Source: an uncultured Maribacter sp.
Lineage (GTDB): Bacteria; Bacteroidota; Bacteroidia; Flavobacteriales; Flavobacteriaceae
DNA: 64,000 bases
Direction of reading: 5' to 3'
Assembly (NCBI RefSeq): GCF_947500985.1
Contig: NZ_CANMTX010000001.1
Coordinates: forward strand, 62,001-126,000
The position numbers and the translations under genes are program-made. A model generated the notes under the pieces. The model saw only the letters and a list, made by a program, of their open reading frames with translations, searched no databases and was not told the DNA's origin. Of this stretch, positions 1-7,457 are shown piece after piece (position 1 is the first letter of the stretch; each line of letters begins with the position of its first letter).

Positions 1-41
1 CTCATGCACAAGAATAGCGCCAATAATAATGTTTTTTTCAT
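1..41 (-). CDS. N-terminal fragment of an exported protein (cut by window edge)
   Basis: Reading leftwards from an ATG at 41, thirteen codons remain before the window ends: Met, two Lys, Thr, then a run of Leu and Ala ending in Leu-Cys-Met. This is the start of a signal peptide or lipoprotein signal, so the product is probably exported. Nothing of the mature protein is visible and no function can be given. The gene is divergent from the DUF6340-like lipoprotein gene starting at 300. Confidence 0.55.
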   Translation of the reverse strand, partial: MKKTLLLALFLCM

Positions 42-299
42 ATTAGTTGTTTTGGTTGTTAGTCTTCTAATCATTAGTAGTGTTAAACCTAAGATTAAAG
101 TCCTAGTAAATATACCAAAATAAAACTCTTTATCTAACACGGTATAGGGTGGCTGTGGTTGAGTATATCGCACAACACCTAAATAATGATCGTATTGTTC
201 GAATTATAAATTTAAGACGGCCCTTACTTGTAAAATATATAATTTAAGGTTCCATTTTTCGTTATTACTCAAATAGCAATGTTTTAAAAATTTCGAATT

Positions 300-1349
300 A
301 TGAAAAACCTAGTCTATAAAGTACTCTTGACCTCTGCATTTTTTTCAATTATGGCGTGTAGTTCTACCAATAGAATGACGTTGGGTATTACACAACCAGC
401 CGAAGTGCCGATACCAAACGATGTAATTAATATAGGTATAGTAAATAGAAGTAGTGCATCTGAAAAGAACAAGGTTGTAGATAATATTGATAAGATTTTA
501 TCTTTAGAGGGGCTTAATTTGGATAAGGAAGGCGCTCAAAATGCCGTAACGGGACTCAAATATGAATTAGAACGTAGTAATCGATTTGATGCTGTTAAAG
601 TAATTGATAATCAAAAAGATATAGAAAAGGGATTAAGCATTTTCCCTTCTGAAATCTCTTGGGAAATTGTTGATAGAATATGTAAGGAAAATGATTTGGA
701 CGTTCTATTTTCATTAGAATTTTATGATACCGATACCGCTGTAGATTATGAATTGACGACGGTTAAAATACCTAATAATTTGGGTATCGATGCAAATGTA
801 CCGGGACATAGAATTAAACTGAATACGGCTATTAAAAACGGTTGGAGAATTTATGACCCGTCTAATAGATCTATCATTGATGAGTACGTTTCTAACGACA
901 GACTATTTTCTTCGGGTGAGGGAATCAATCCTGTAAAGGCTTTAGAAGCTGTTATTGGTAGAAAAGAGGCTGTTCTAAGTGTCAGCTCTAAGCTAGGTGC
1001 GAACTATGCACTTTTTACAAGACCTGAAAAAATTCGTATTGCTAGAGATTATTTTATAAAAGGAAGTAACAATTTAGAAATTGCCGATAGACGAGCAAAA
1101 GCAGGTGATTGGGACGGTGCTGCCGATTTATGGAATGCTGATTTAAATAATGCCAAGAGTAAAGTTGCTGGTAGAGCATATTATAATATGGCAATTAGTA
1201 ATGAAATAAACGGTAACCTGAACAAGGCAATAGAATATGCTTCTAAAGCCTATACAGACTACGAAAATAAAGATGCATTACGTTATGTAAATATGCTAAA
1301 AAGAAGAGTTGTTAATCAGCAAGAACTAAATCGTCAATTGGGGAAATAG
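300..1349 (+). CDS. DUF6340-like lipoprotein with C-terminal TPR-like helices
   Basis: A 349-residue predicted outer-membrane or periplasmic lipoprotein. The N-terminus is a lipoprotein signal with the lipobox Cys at residue 20, followed by Ser-rich sequence. The middle part alternates strands and helices and resembles the DUF6340 family, recognised from memory. Residues about 250-345 are helical with an alanine and tyrosine pattern like one or two tetratricopeptide repeats (A-x-AGDW-x-GAADLW, then AYYNMAISNEINGN). No catalytic motif is visible and the role is unknown. It stands alone: upstream is a divergent gene, and downstream the photolyase operon ends convergently only 2 bases away, with no terminator hairpin between. 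Confidence 0.7.
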   Translation: MKNLVYKVLLTSAFFSIMACSSTNRMTLGITQPAEVPIPNDVINIGIVNRSSASEKNKVVDNIDKILSLEGLNLDKEGAQNAVTGLKYELERSNRFDAVKVIDNQKDIEKGLSIFPSEISWEIVDRICKENDLDVLFSLEFYDTDTAVDYELTTVKIPNNLGIDANVPGHRIKLNTAIKNGWRIYDPSNRSIIDEYVSNDRLFSSGEGINPVKALEAVIGRKEAVLSVSSKLGANYALFTRPEKIRIARDYFIKGSNNLEIADRRAKAGDWDGAADLWNADLNNAKSKVAGRAYYNMAISNEINGNLNKAIEYASKAYTDYENKDALRYVNMLKRRVVNQQELNRQLGK

Positions 1350-1351
1350 TC

Positions 1352-2662
1352 TTAGCTAACGGCTTCTTTATATGTAGCTAAACAGCGTTCTCTAGCCATT
1401 TTGTGGTCTACCATTTTTTCTGGGTATTTGGCGGTGCCAAATTCTTTAATCCAGGTTTTTATATATTCTTTGTTTTTGTCGAACTTATCGACTTGTGTCA
1501 TTGGGTTGAAAATTCTAAAATAGGGTGCAGCATCAACACCACTGCCTGCTGCCCATTGCCAGTTGCCAACATTTGAACTCATTTCATAATCTAACAACTT
1601 TTCTGCGAAATAGGTTTCTCCCCAACGCCAATCTATTAAAAGATGTTTGCACAGAAAACTTGCAACTAGCATACGTACACGATTATGCATATAACCAGTC
1701 TCATTTAGTTCGCGCATACCGGCATCTACCAAAAGATATCCTGTGGTACCAGTTTTCCATTTTTCGAACTCATCTTCATTATTACGCCATTCTATACGGT
1801 CGTATTTCGATCTAAAAGCATTATCTACCGTATGAGGAAAGTGATAAAGAATAGTCATGAAAAATTCTCTCCATATTAATTCGCTCCAAAAGACCTTGTT
1901 ATTTTCAGCAATGGCTTTTTTCATCATCTTACGAACCGATACGGTACCAAAACGTAAATGCGGACCTAAGTGAGATGTGCCATTCTCTTTTGCTGGAAAA
2001 TTACGTGTATCTTCATAATTATCAATTAGAGTAGGGGTAACATCATATTCAGGAACCGTTATTTTGGATTTTTCAAAACCAATATCGCTCAATGATAAAT
2101 TTGGTAATCGAGAGTTTTTAATCAAATTTGGTAAATATTGGCTAGTATAGTGAATAACCAAATCTTTATCAGCAGTAAAATGTTCTTGCCATTTATTCTT
2201 ATAAGGTGTATAAACCACATATGGCTCACCATCACCTTTAACAATCTCTGATTTTTCAAAAATAACTTGATCTTTGAATGTTTTAAATTCAATAGATTTT
2301 TCCTTTAAGAAACTTGTAACTTTTTCATCTCTTTCTTTTGCATATGGCTCATAGTCTCTATTAGTGAATATGGTCATTACCTCATATTCTTGGGTAAGAC
2401 TTTTTAAAATATCTATAGGTTTACCAAAATACATAGCTAAAGAGCTATCATTTTCTTCTTGTAGTTGATTTCGCATGTTCTGCAGAGACTCATGTATGAA
2501 TGTAAGCCTTGCATCATCTTTAGGTAATTTTGAAAGAATTTCTTCATCAAATATAAAAATAGGTAGTACTGGGTGTTCGCCTTTTAAAGCTTCAAGAAAT
2601 CCGACATTGTCGTCTAATCTTAAATCCCTTCTAAACCAAAATATAGATACTTTTTTAGCCAT
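1352..2662 (-). CDS. phr: Deoxyribodipyrimidine photolyase / cryptochrome family flavoprotein
   Basis: A 436-residue protein of the class I photolyase/cryptochrome family, which binds FAD and an antenna pigment and usually repairs cyclobutane pyrimidine dimers with blue light. The N-terminal alpha/beta domain starts with FWFRRDLRLDDN (residues 8-19). The C-terminal FAD domain shows TSHLGPHLRFG (229-239), WREFF (264-268), HNRVRM (326-331) and NWQWAAGSGVDAAPYFRIFN (367-386), all characteristic of the repair enzymes. The length matches class I enzymes and is too short for a long cryptochrome tail. It is the last gene of a three-gene operon: its ATG directly follows the stop codon of the SDR gene. 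Whether it acts on dimers in double- or single-stranded DNA cannot be told here. Confidence 0.93.
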   Translation of the reverse strand: MAKKVSIFWFRRDLRLDDNVGFLEALKGEHPVLPIFIFDEEILSKLPKDDARLTFIHESLQNMRNQLQEENDSSLAMYFGKPIDILKSLTQEYEVMTIFTNRDYEPYAKERDEKVTSFLKEKSIEFKTFKDQVIFEKSEIVKGDGEPYVVYTPYKNKWQEHFTADKDLVIHYTSQYLPNLIKNSRLPNLSLSDIGFEKSKITVPEYDVTPTLIDNYEDTRNFPAKENGTSHLGPHLRFGTVSVRKMMKKAIAENNKVFWSELIWREFFMTILYHFPHTVDNAFRSKYDRIEWRNNEDEFEKWKTGTTGYLLVDAGMRELNETGYMHNRVRMLVASFLCKHLLIDWRWGETYFAEKLLDYEMSSNVGNWQWAAGSGVDAAPYFRIFNPMTQVDKFDKNKEYIKTWIKEFGTAKYPEKMVDHKMARERCLATYKEAVS

Positions 2663-3352
2663 TTAGTTGATGTTTAAAGTTGAGAGTCCGCCATCTACAC
2701 CAATAATTTGTCCGGTCATCCATGTACTTTTATCACTTAAAAGAAAGACTGCTGCATTTGCAATATCTTCAGGATTTCCGACTCTTTTTAATGGGTGACG
2801 TTCACTCATCATTTCACGTTTTTTATCATTGTTTAAAAGTCGTTTTGCTAATGGTGTATCAACCAAAGATGGTGCTATAACATTAACTCGAATTTTAGGT
2901 GCATACTCTGCCGCCATAGACTTTGCAAAACCTTCAATAGCTCCTTTAGCAGCAGCTACACTAGTATGAAATGGCATACCTGTACCTACTGCAATAGTAC
3001 TAAAAAAGACCATACTTGACCCTTCGTTCATCAATGAAATTATATCTTTTACTATTTTAACCATAGCAAAGAAATTAAGTTCCATGTCATCTTTTATGGT
3101 GTCTAATGACATCATTTTAAATGGTTTTAGATTTATGCTGCCTGGGCAATACACAAATCCATCAAGTTTTTCGGGTAGTTGTGAAATATCTAGTGCATCT
3201 TTAGTTACATCAAATTCGATATGGGTTATGTTTTCGTGCTGTAATTCTTCATCTGTTCGCGATGCAACAAATACGTTATGCGTTTCTTGTAATTCTTTTA
3301 CCATGGATAGCCCAATACCATGAGATCCACCAATTAATAGTATATTTTTCAT
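2663..3352 (-). CDS. SDR family protein with Val replacing the catalytic Tyr
   Basis: A 229-residue short-chain dehydrogenase/reductase fold. The cofactor loop is GGSHGIG (residues 8-14), and the C-terminal part has the usual IRVNVIAPSLVDTPLA loop and the VDGG end. The catalytic Asn (N93), a Ser (S118) and the Lys (K136) are in place. The residue four before that Lys, normally Tyr (Y-x-x-x-K), is Val132 in SVAAAK. The Tyr is the general acid/base of ordinary SDRs, so this protein either uses another residue or does not do classical carbonyl reduction. It lies between the SRPBCC gene and the photolyase gene with no intergenic base on either side, so the three are translated from one transcript. 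Its substrate is unknown. Confidence 0.85.
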   Translation of the reverse strand: MKNILLIGGSHGIGLSMVKELQETHNVFVASRTDEELQHENITHIEFDVTKDALDISQLPEKLDGFVYCPGSINLKPFKMMSLDTIKDDMELNFFAMVKIVKDIISLMNEGSSMVFFSTIAVGTGMPFHTSVAAAKGAIEGFAKSMAAEYAPKIRVNVIAPSLVDTPLAKRLLNNDKKREMMSERHPLKRVGNPEDIANAAVFLLSDKSTWMTGQIIGVDGGLSTLNIN

Positions 3353-3850
3353 TTAAAAAGATTTTAGTTGAAGTTCATTAGGGATGGAATCTACAGTACC
3401 GAAAAGCTCTTTTAATTTGTCTTCTCTGAATTTAAATATTTCCATCAACTGTTTTTTTACGATAATAGGATGTGCTAACTGACCTAAAAGCCCGAATGGA
3501 ATTTTATAATCTATAATATCTTCCATGATAACACCTTCATCTATTTCATTGATAAAGTGTTTATGGTGCCAAAGTGCATATGGTCCAAATCGTTGCTCAT
3601 CTACAAAATAATTACCTTGATTTACATGGGTTATTTCAGTTACCCATTTTGTAGTATAACCAGGGAAAGGGGATACCTTATACTGAATAATCTGTCCAGG
3701 AAACATTTCTCTATCCGCTCCCGAAAGAATATTGAAACCCATATGTTCAGGAGTAATAACCTTTAAATTTGCTGGGTCTGACAAAAACTCCCACGCTTGT
3801 TTTTTGCCAATAGGTAGCGCTTGTTTTGAATGTAATTGATATAATTTCAT
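3353..3850 (-). CDS. SRPBCC (START-like) ligand-binding family protein
   Basis: A 165-residue protein with the pattern of the SRPBCC or polyketide-cyclase-like fold: an N-terminal strand with a Lys-Gln-Ala-W helix (AWEFLSDPANLKVITP), a central sheet rich in Trp, Tyr and His, and a long C-terminal helix. Such proteins hold hydrophobic ligands in a deep cavity, and some are enzymes. No signal peptide is seen, so it is cytoplasmic. It is the first gene of the operon with the SDR and photolyase genes. That linkage is seen in other marine bacteria, as I recall, but no reaction has been assigned. Its ATG lies about 15 bases after the predicted -7 element, so the leader is very short. Confidence 0.75.
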   Translation of the reverse strand: MKLYQLHSKQALPIGKKQAWEFLSDPANLKVITPEHMGFNILSGADREMFPGQIIQYKVSPFPGYTTKWVTEITHVNQGNYFVDEQRFGPYALWHHKHFINEIDEGVIMEDIIDYKIPFGLLGQLAHPIIVKKQLMEIFKFREDKLKELFGTVDSIPNELQLKSF

Positions 3851-3864
3851 GCACGAACGTTTAA

Positions 3865-3893
3865 TAATGATAGACTATTTAAATGTCTAACAA
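3865..3893 (-). promoter_or_regulatory. Promoter of the SRPBCC-SDR-photolyase operon with a dyad in its spacer
   Basis: On the reverse strand a TTG (3893-3891) is followed after 18 bases by TATCATTA (3872-3865), a partial match to the Bacteroidota -7 element TAnnTTTG. The spacer holds the dyad TAGAC-N9-GTCTA (3871-3875 and 3885-3889). An operator lying between the two promoter elements is the arrangement used by MerR-family activators, including light-responsive CarH/LitR proteins. No regulator gene is in the window, so the link is inference. Confidence 0.45.
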
Positions 3894-4021
3894 TAATCAA
3901 AAATAGTTAAACAATATTGAAAATGCTTTGTTATAACCTTAAAAATTAACTTTATCGATTAAATTGAATTTAGGTCACTTAAATACAGGTGATTAACATT
4001 ATTCTAGCTTATTTTGCAACA

Positions 4022-5266
4022 ATGAAACTTTTTGTTCAACGGTTGGGGATTATTATTCTATTCACTTGTACAGCTGCGGTAGCTGCGCAAGAGAATGTGC
4101 AAACTGTTGGTGAACTGCCTAATGATGTTTTTGAAACATCTGGTTTAATATATTTTAATGGGAATTTAATTACCCATAATGATTCGGGTAACGAAGCCGT
4201 ACTTTATGAATTAGATACATTAACGCTTTCTATACAGAGAAGAGTGAATATCACTAATATTTCAAATATTGATTGGGAGGCGATTTCTCAAGATGATGAG
4301 TATATCTACATCGGTGATTTTGGAAATAATGTGGGTACAAGAACTGACTTAGCTGTTCATAGAATCTTAAAAGAAGAGTATCTAAGTTCTAATACCGTTA
4401 CCGCAACTACCATAAACTTTTCTTATGAAGATCAACAAGTGTACGAGAATAATGGAAATAGTGATTGGGATGCAGAAGCATTTTTTGTTATTGATGATAG
4501 AATAGTAGTATTGACTAAGCAATGGCAATCTCAAGGGTCAGTGGCTTATGAATTTTCTAAATTTCCAGGAACGTATACGGCAAGTATTGTAGGAAATATT
4601 GAAGAAGTTGGGTTGATTACCGATGCAACTTATGATGCAGAATCAAACAGATTAGTTGTAATTGGATACTCTTCGATTTTGAGTCCGTTTGTAGGTGTTG
4701 TAGATCACTTAAATTTTAATGCTGTTTTTGAAGGATACGTACAACAATCTTTAGGTCTCAATTTTATACAAGCGGAAGGACTAACGCAAACCAGTTCTAA
4801 CAGTTATTTTTTTTCATCTGAATATTATTCTAGACAAACTCCCACTATTGAATCGCCATCACGATTATTTTCTTTTCAGATTGCGGATATTGTGACAGAG
4901 GAACCTGAAGAGCCAGAAAACCCTGAAGAGCCAGAGAATCCCGAAGAGTCTGAAGAACCTGAAACTCCAGAGGAGCCAGAGGAAACTGAAAATCCAATAA
5001 TACCTGTAGTTCCTGAGAATTCTAATGAAGAGGGTAAATTGATTATCTACAGAGATAGCTCTTCAAACCTTTACCATTATTCTATTGCCACAGATAAAAC
5101 AGTTTTCGGACAGGTTATTTATGATTTATCTGGAAAGGAAGTATGGCAGAAATCAGGAGCAATTAATAAAAAGGGTATCATCTCGCATCATTTAGAATCT
5201 TCAATTTATTATTTGGCTTTGTATTTAGAAGATGGTGTAATTGCAACATCTTTTGCTGTTTACTAA
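4022..5266 (+). CDS. Secreted propeller-like protein with type IX-like C-terminal domain
   Basis: A 414-residue exported protein. The ATG at 4022 is chosen over an upstream in-frame GTG at 3989 because it begins directly with a good signal peptide (KLFVQRLGIIILF, cleavage after AVAAQ). The mature part (about residues 25-290) consists of short repeated strands with motifs such as HNDSGNEAVLYELD and YIGDFGNN, reminiscent of a beta-propeller lectin-like or esterase-like phytase fold. Then comes a linker of about 40 residues built of Pro and Glu (nucleotides roughly 4900-5010). The last 75 residues resemble a type A sorting domain of the type IX secretion system, ending in short strands without a charged tail. 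It is probably surface-anchored or released; the ligand is unknown. Confidence 0.65.
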   Translation: MKLFVQRLGIIILFTCTAAVAAQENVQTVGELPNDVFETSGLIYFNGNLITHNDSGNEAVLYELDTLTLSIQRRVNITNISNIDWEAISQDDEYIYIGDFGNNVGTRTDLAVHRILKEEYLSSNTVTATTINFSYEDQQVYENNGNSDWDAEAFFVIDDRIVVLTKQWQSQGSVAYEFSKFPGTYTASIVGNIEEVGLITDATYDAESNRLVVIGYSSILSPFVGVVDHLNFNAVFEGYVQQSLGLNFIQAEGLTQTSSNSYFFSSEYYSRQTPTIESPSRLFSFQIADIVTEEPEEPENPEEPENPEESEEPETPEEPEETENPIIPVVPENSNEEGKLIIYRDSSSNLYHYSIATDKTVFGQVIYDLSGKEVWQKSGAINKKGIISHHLESSIYYLALYLEDGVIATSFAVY

Positions 5267-5319
5267 TTATGAGCTTAGTATTTAAGAATTTGTTAACATT
5301 TCAACCTCTCCTTTATAAG

Positions 5320-5327
5320 TAGTTTTG
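5320..5327 (+). promoter_or_regulatory. -7 element (TAGTTTTG) of the DUF2911 gene
   Basis: TAGTTTTG matches TAnnTTTG and is followed by a leader of about 25 bases before the ATG at 5356. A TTTG lies at 5289-5292, but the spacing (27) is too long for a usual -33 element, so only the -7 element is called. Confidence 0.4.
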
Positions 5328-5355
5328 CGATAAATAACTAATCAGCAAAATAATC

Positions 5356-6201
5356 ATGAACAAAGTAGTACTATTTTTATTGGCAATTGTAGCTTCCTTA
5401 ACTGTTGAAGCACAAATAAATACACCAGCACCAAGTCCGGCAGCTAAATTAATGCAGACGGTAGGTTTAACTGAAGTGAGTATTGACTATTCAAGACCTT
5501 CTATGAGAGGTAGAAAAGTATTTGGTAACCTTGTACCTTTTGACAAATTATGGAGAACAGGAGCGAACGGATACACTTTAGTAACTTTTGACTCTGACGT
5601 AACTATTAGTGGTAAAGAAGTTAAAGCAGGAACATATTCTATTTTCACTAAACCAGGAGCTTCTGCATGGGAAGTTTTTATCTATACTGATACTATAGGT
5701 GGTGGTACTCCAAGTAATTGGGAAGAAAGCAAAGTAGTTGCTCAATTATCTGTATCAGTTTATAAAATTGAGATGCCTGTTGAAACTTTTACAATCACTT
5801 TTGATGATGTAACTTCTAACGGAGCAAATATTGGTATCATTTGGGAAAATACTTATGTAGCAATTCCTTTTACTGTTGGTACAGATGCTACTGTAATGAG
5901 CAGTATTGATAAAGCTTTAAGCGGACCAACTGCTGAAGATTATTATGCATCTGCTGTATACTATTCTAGTGAAGGTAAAGATATTAACAAAGCTAAGGAA
6001 TGGATGAACAAGGCAATGTCAATGACTGATAAGCCTGCATTCTGGCAACTAAGACAACAGTCTCTAATCTTAGCGAAAGCTGGTGATAAAAAAGGAGCGA
6101 TTGAAGCTGCTAAAAAATCATTAACAGGTGCTACTGCAGCTGGTAACAATGATTACATTAAAATGAACAACGATTCAATTAAAGAATGGAGTTCTAAATA
6201 A
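5356..6201 (+). CDS. DUF2911 domain periplasmic protein
   Basis: A 281-residue exported protein with a clear signal peptide ending at VEAQ (residue 20). Residues about 25-165 match the DUF2911 family: PSPAAKLMQTVG, then SIDYSRPSMRGRKVFG, LWRTGANGYT and the KAGTYSIFTKPG turn. The rest (about 190-280) is helical and TPR-like, with DYYASAVYYSSEGKDINKA and repeats of alanine-rich helices. DUF2911 proteins are common and abundant in Bacteroidota, but their function is not established. No enzyme motif is visible. The gene is monocistronic: it has its own -7 element and is followed 19 bases later by a strong hairpin terminator shared with galK. Confidence 0.85.
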   Translation: MNKVVLFLLAIVASLTVEAQINTPAPSPAAKLMQTVGLTEVSIDYSRPSMRGRKVFGNLVPFDKLWRTGANGYTLVTFDSDVTISGKEVKAGTYSIFTKPGASAWEVFIYTDTIGGGTPSNWEESKVVAQLSVSVYKIEMPVETFTITFDDVTSNGANIGIIWENTYVAIPFTVGTDATVMSSIDKALSGPTAEDYYASAVYYSSEGKDINKAKEWMNKAMSMTDKPAFWQLRQQSLILAKAGDKKGAIEAAKKSLTGATAAGNNDYIKMNNDSIKEWSSK

Positions 6202-6220
6202 TTAGAATCTTTATAAAACT

Positions 6221-6254
6221 AAAAAAGTCCGTGTTATAAAACACGGACTTTTTT
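6221..6254. terminator. Bidirectional rho-independent terminator
   Basis: A perfect 15-base inverted repeat (arms 6221-6235 and 6240-6254) with loop ATAA. The GC-rich core is GTCCGTGTT, and the arms end in A and T runs on both sides, so it can end the DUF2911 transcript (forward) and the galK operon (reverse). Confidence 0.9.
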
Positions 6255-6274
6255 TATGGAAAATATGTAGCATT

Positions 6275-7432
6275 TTATTCAAATACTTTTACCCCGTCAT
6301 CAATATCCAAATGGTAGTATTCAGCATCGATACCAGTTTGTTTCTTATATTGTTCTAGCAAAGATTTTATATTGTTATCTAGTTTTTCTGTCTTCATTAG
6401 ATTAATCGTGCAGCCACCAAAGCCGCCACCCATCATTCTAGAACCAAGCACACCATCTAAACTTTCACCAATTTTAACCAAAGCATCTAATTCGCTTGTG
6501 GTTATTTGATATTGCGTAGACATAGCCCAATGACCTTCTTTAAGTACAGCACCAACGGCATTAGCATCGCCAGCAGATAAAACCTTTATCATTTTGCGAA
6601 CGCGATTATTTTCTTCGATAATATAATTTACGCGCTTAATATCGATAACATTAGCAAGGTTGGTAACTTTTTGTAAATCTTCTAACGTAACATCGCGTAA
6701 CGACGTGATTTCAGGTCTATATTTCTGAACCTCTTTTACAATATTTTCGCAAGAAACGCGACGCTTGTTGTATTCAGAATCAACAGCTAAATTGTGTTTT
6801 ATATTAGAATTTACCAGTACCCAACTATAACCATCTAGATTAATAGGAATGTAGGTATGACTCAAATCTTTACAGTCTAAGAAAAATGCATTTCCCTTTT
6901 TTCCAAAGAGCACTGCATATTGATCCATTAATCCGCAATTGAGTCCAATTTTATGTTCTGCTTCTTGTGCGATTAAAGCAATTTCTTCTCTTGAAATCTC
7001 TTTTCCTGATACTTTAGTAAGGGCATAAATAAAACCACAACACAATGCGGCAGAAGAAGAGAGACCTGATCCAATAGGAATATCTCCACCAAAAACACAA
7101 TCCATTCCTTTTAAAGGATAGTTTTTAGCAACTAGAATTTCAATAATAGCCTTAAAATAGTTACCCCAAAAAGATTCAAATTTTTGATGCTCGCCATTTA
7201 TTTGGAATACAATTTTCTCTGGCTGGGTTAAAAAAGTTTCAATCTGAATACTATTAAGGTCATTGCCAGAAACAGCAAAATAAATCCCTTTTTCTATAGA
7301 AGCAGGTAGTACCAAACCTTCATTATAATCAGTATGTTCACCAATTATATTAATTCGTCCCGGAGCTTTAATAAGCGTAGGTGTATTCTTGTATTGTTCA
7401 ATAAAATAAGACGCTACTTGTTTATGTACCAT
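6275..7432 (-). CDS. galK: Galactokinase
   Basis: A 385-residue GHMP kinase that phosphorylates galactose at C1 as the first step of the Leloir pathway. Visible motifs are the galactokinase signature GRINIIGEHTDY (residues 25-36), the ATP loop PIGSGLSSSAAL (119-130), the catalytic Asp in CGLMDQ (D170) and the GHMP C-terminal motif GGGFGGCT (335-342). The reading frame is open a further 24 codons upstream to 7504, but that stretch overlaps the symporter gene and reads unlike any galactokinase. The ATG at 7432 gives the normal N-terminus and leaves 25 bases after the symporter stop. It is the last gene of the deacetylase-symporter operon, ending at the shared terminator. Confidence 0.95.
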   Translation of the reverse strand: MVHKQVASYFIEQYKNTPTLIKAPGRINIIGEHTDYNEGLVLPASIEKGIYFAVSGNDLNSIQIETFLTQPEKIVFQINGEHQKFESFWGNYFKAIIEILVAKNYPLKGMDCVFGGDIPIGSGLSSSAALCCGFIYALTKVSGKEISREEIALIAQEAEHKIGLNCGLMDQYAVLFGKKGNAFFLDCKDLSHTYIPINLDGYSWVLVNSNIKHNLAVDSEYNKRRVSCENIVKEVQKYRPEITSLRDVTLEDLQKVTNLANVIDIKRVNYIIEENNRVRKMIKVLSAGDANAVGAVLKEGHWAMSTQYQITTSELDALVKIGESLDGVLGSRMMGGGFGGCTINLMKTEKLDNNIKSLLEQYKKQTGIDAEYYHLDIDDGVKVFE

Positions 7433-7457
7433 CAGTTTTTTTGAAAAGTTATTGTTC

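Noticed and set aside
1525..1815. Forward-strand open frame of 96 codons inside the photolyase gene
   Set aside because: It lies opposite a well-conserved flavoprotein and reads His/Leu/Tyr-rich without any family feature; it is a shadow frame.
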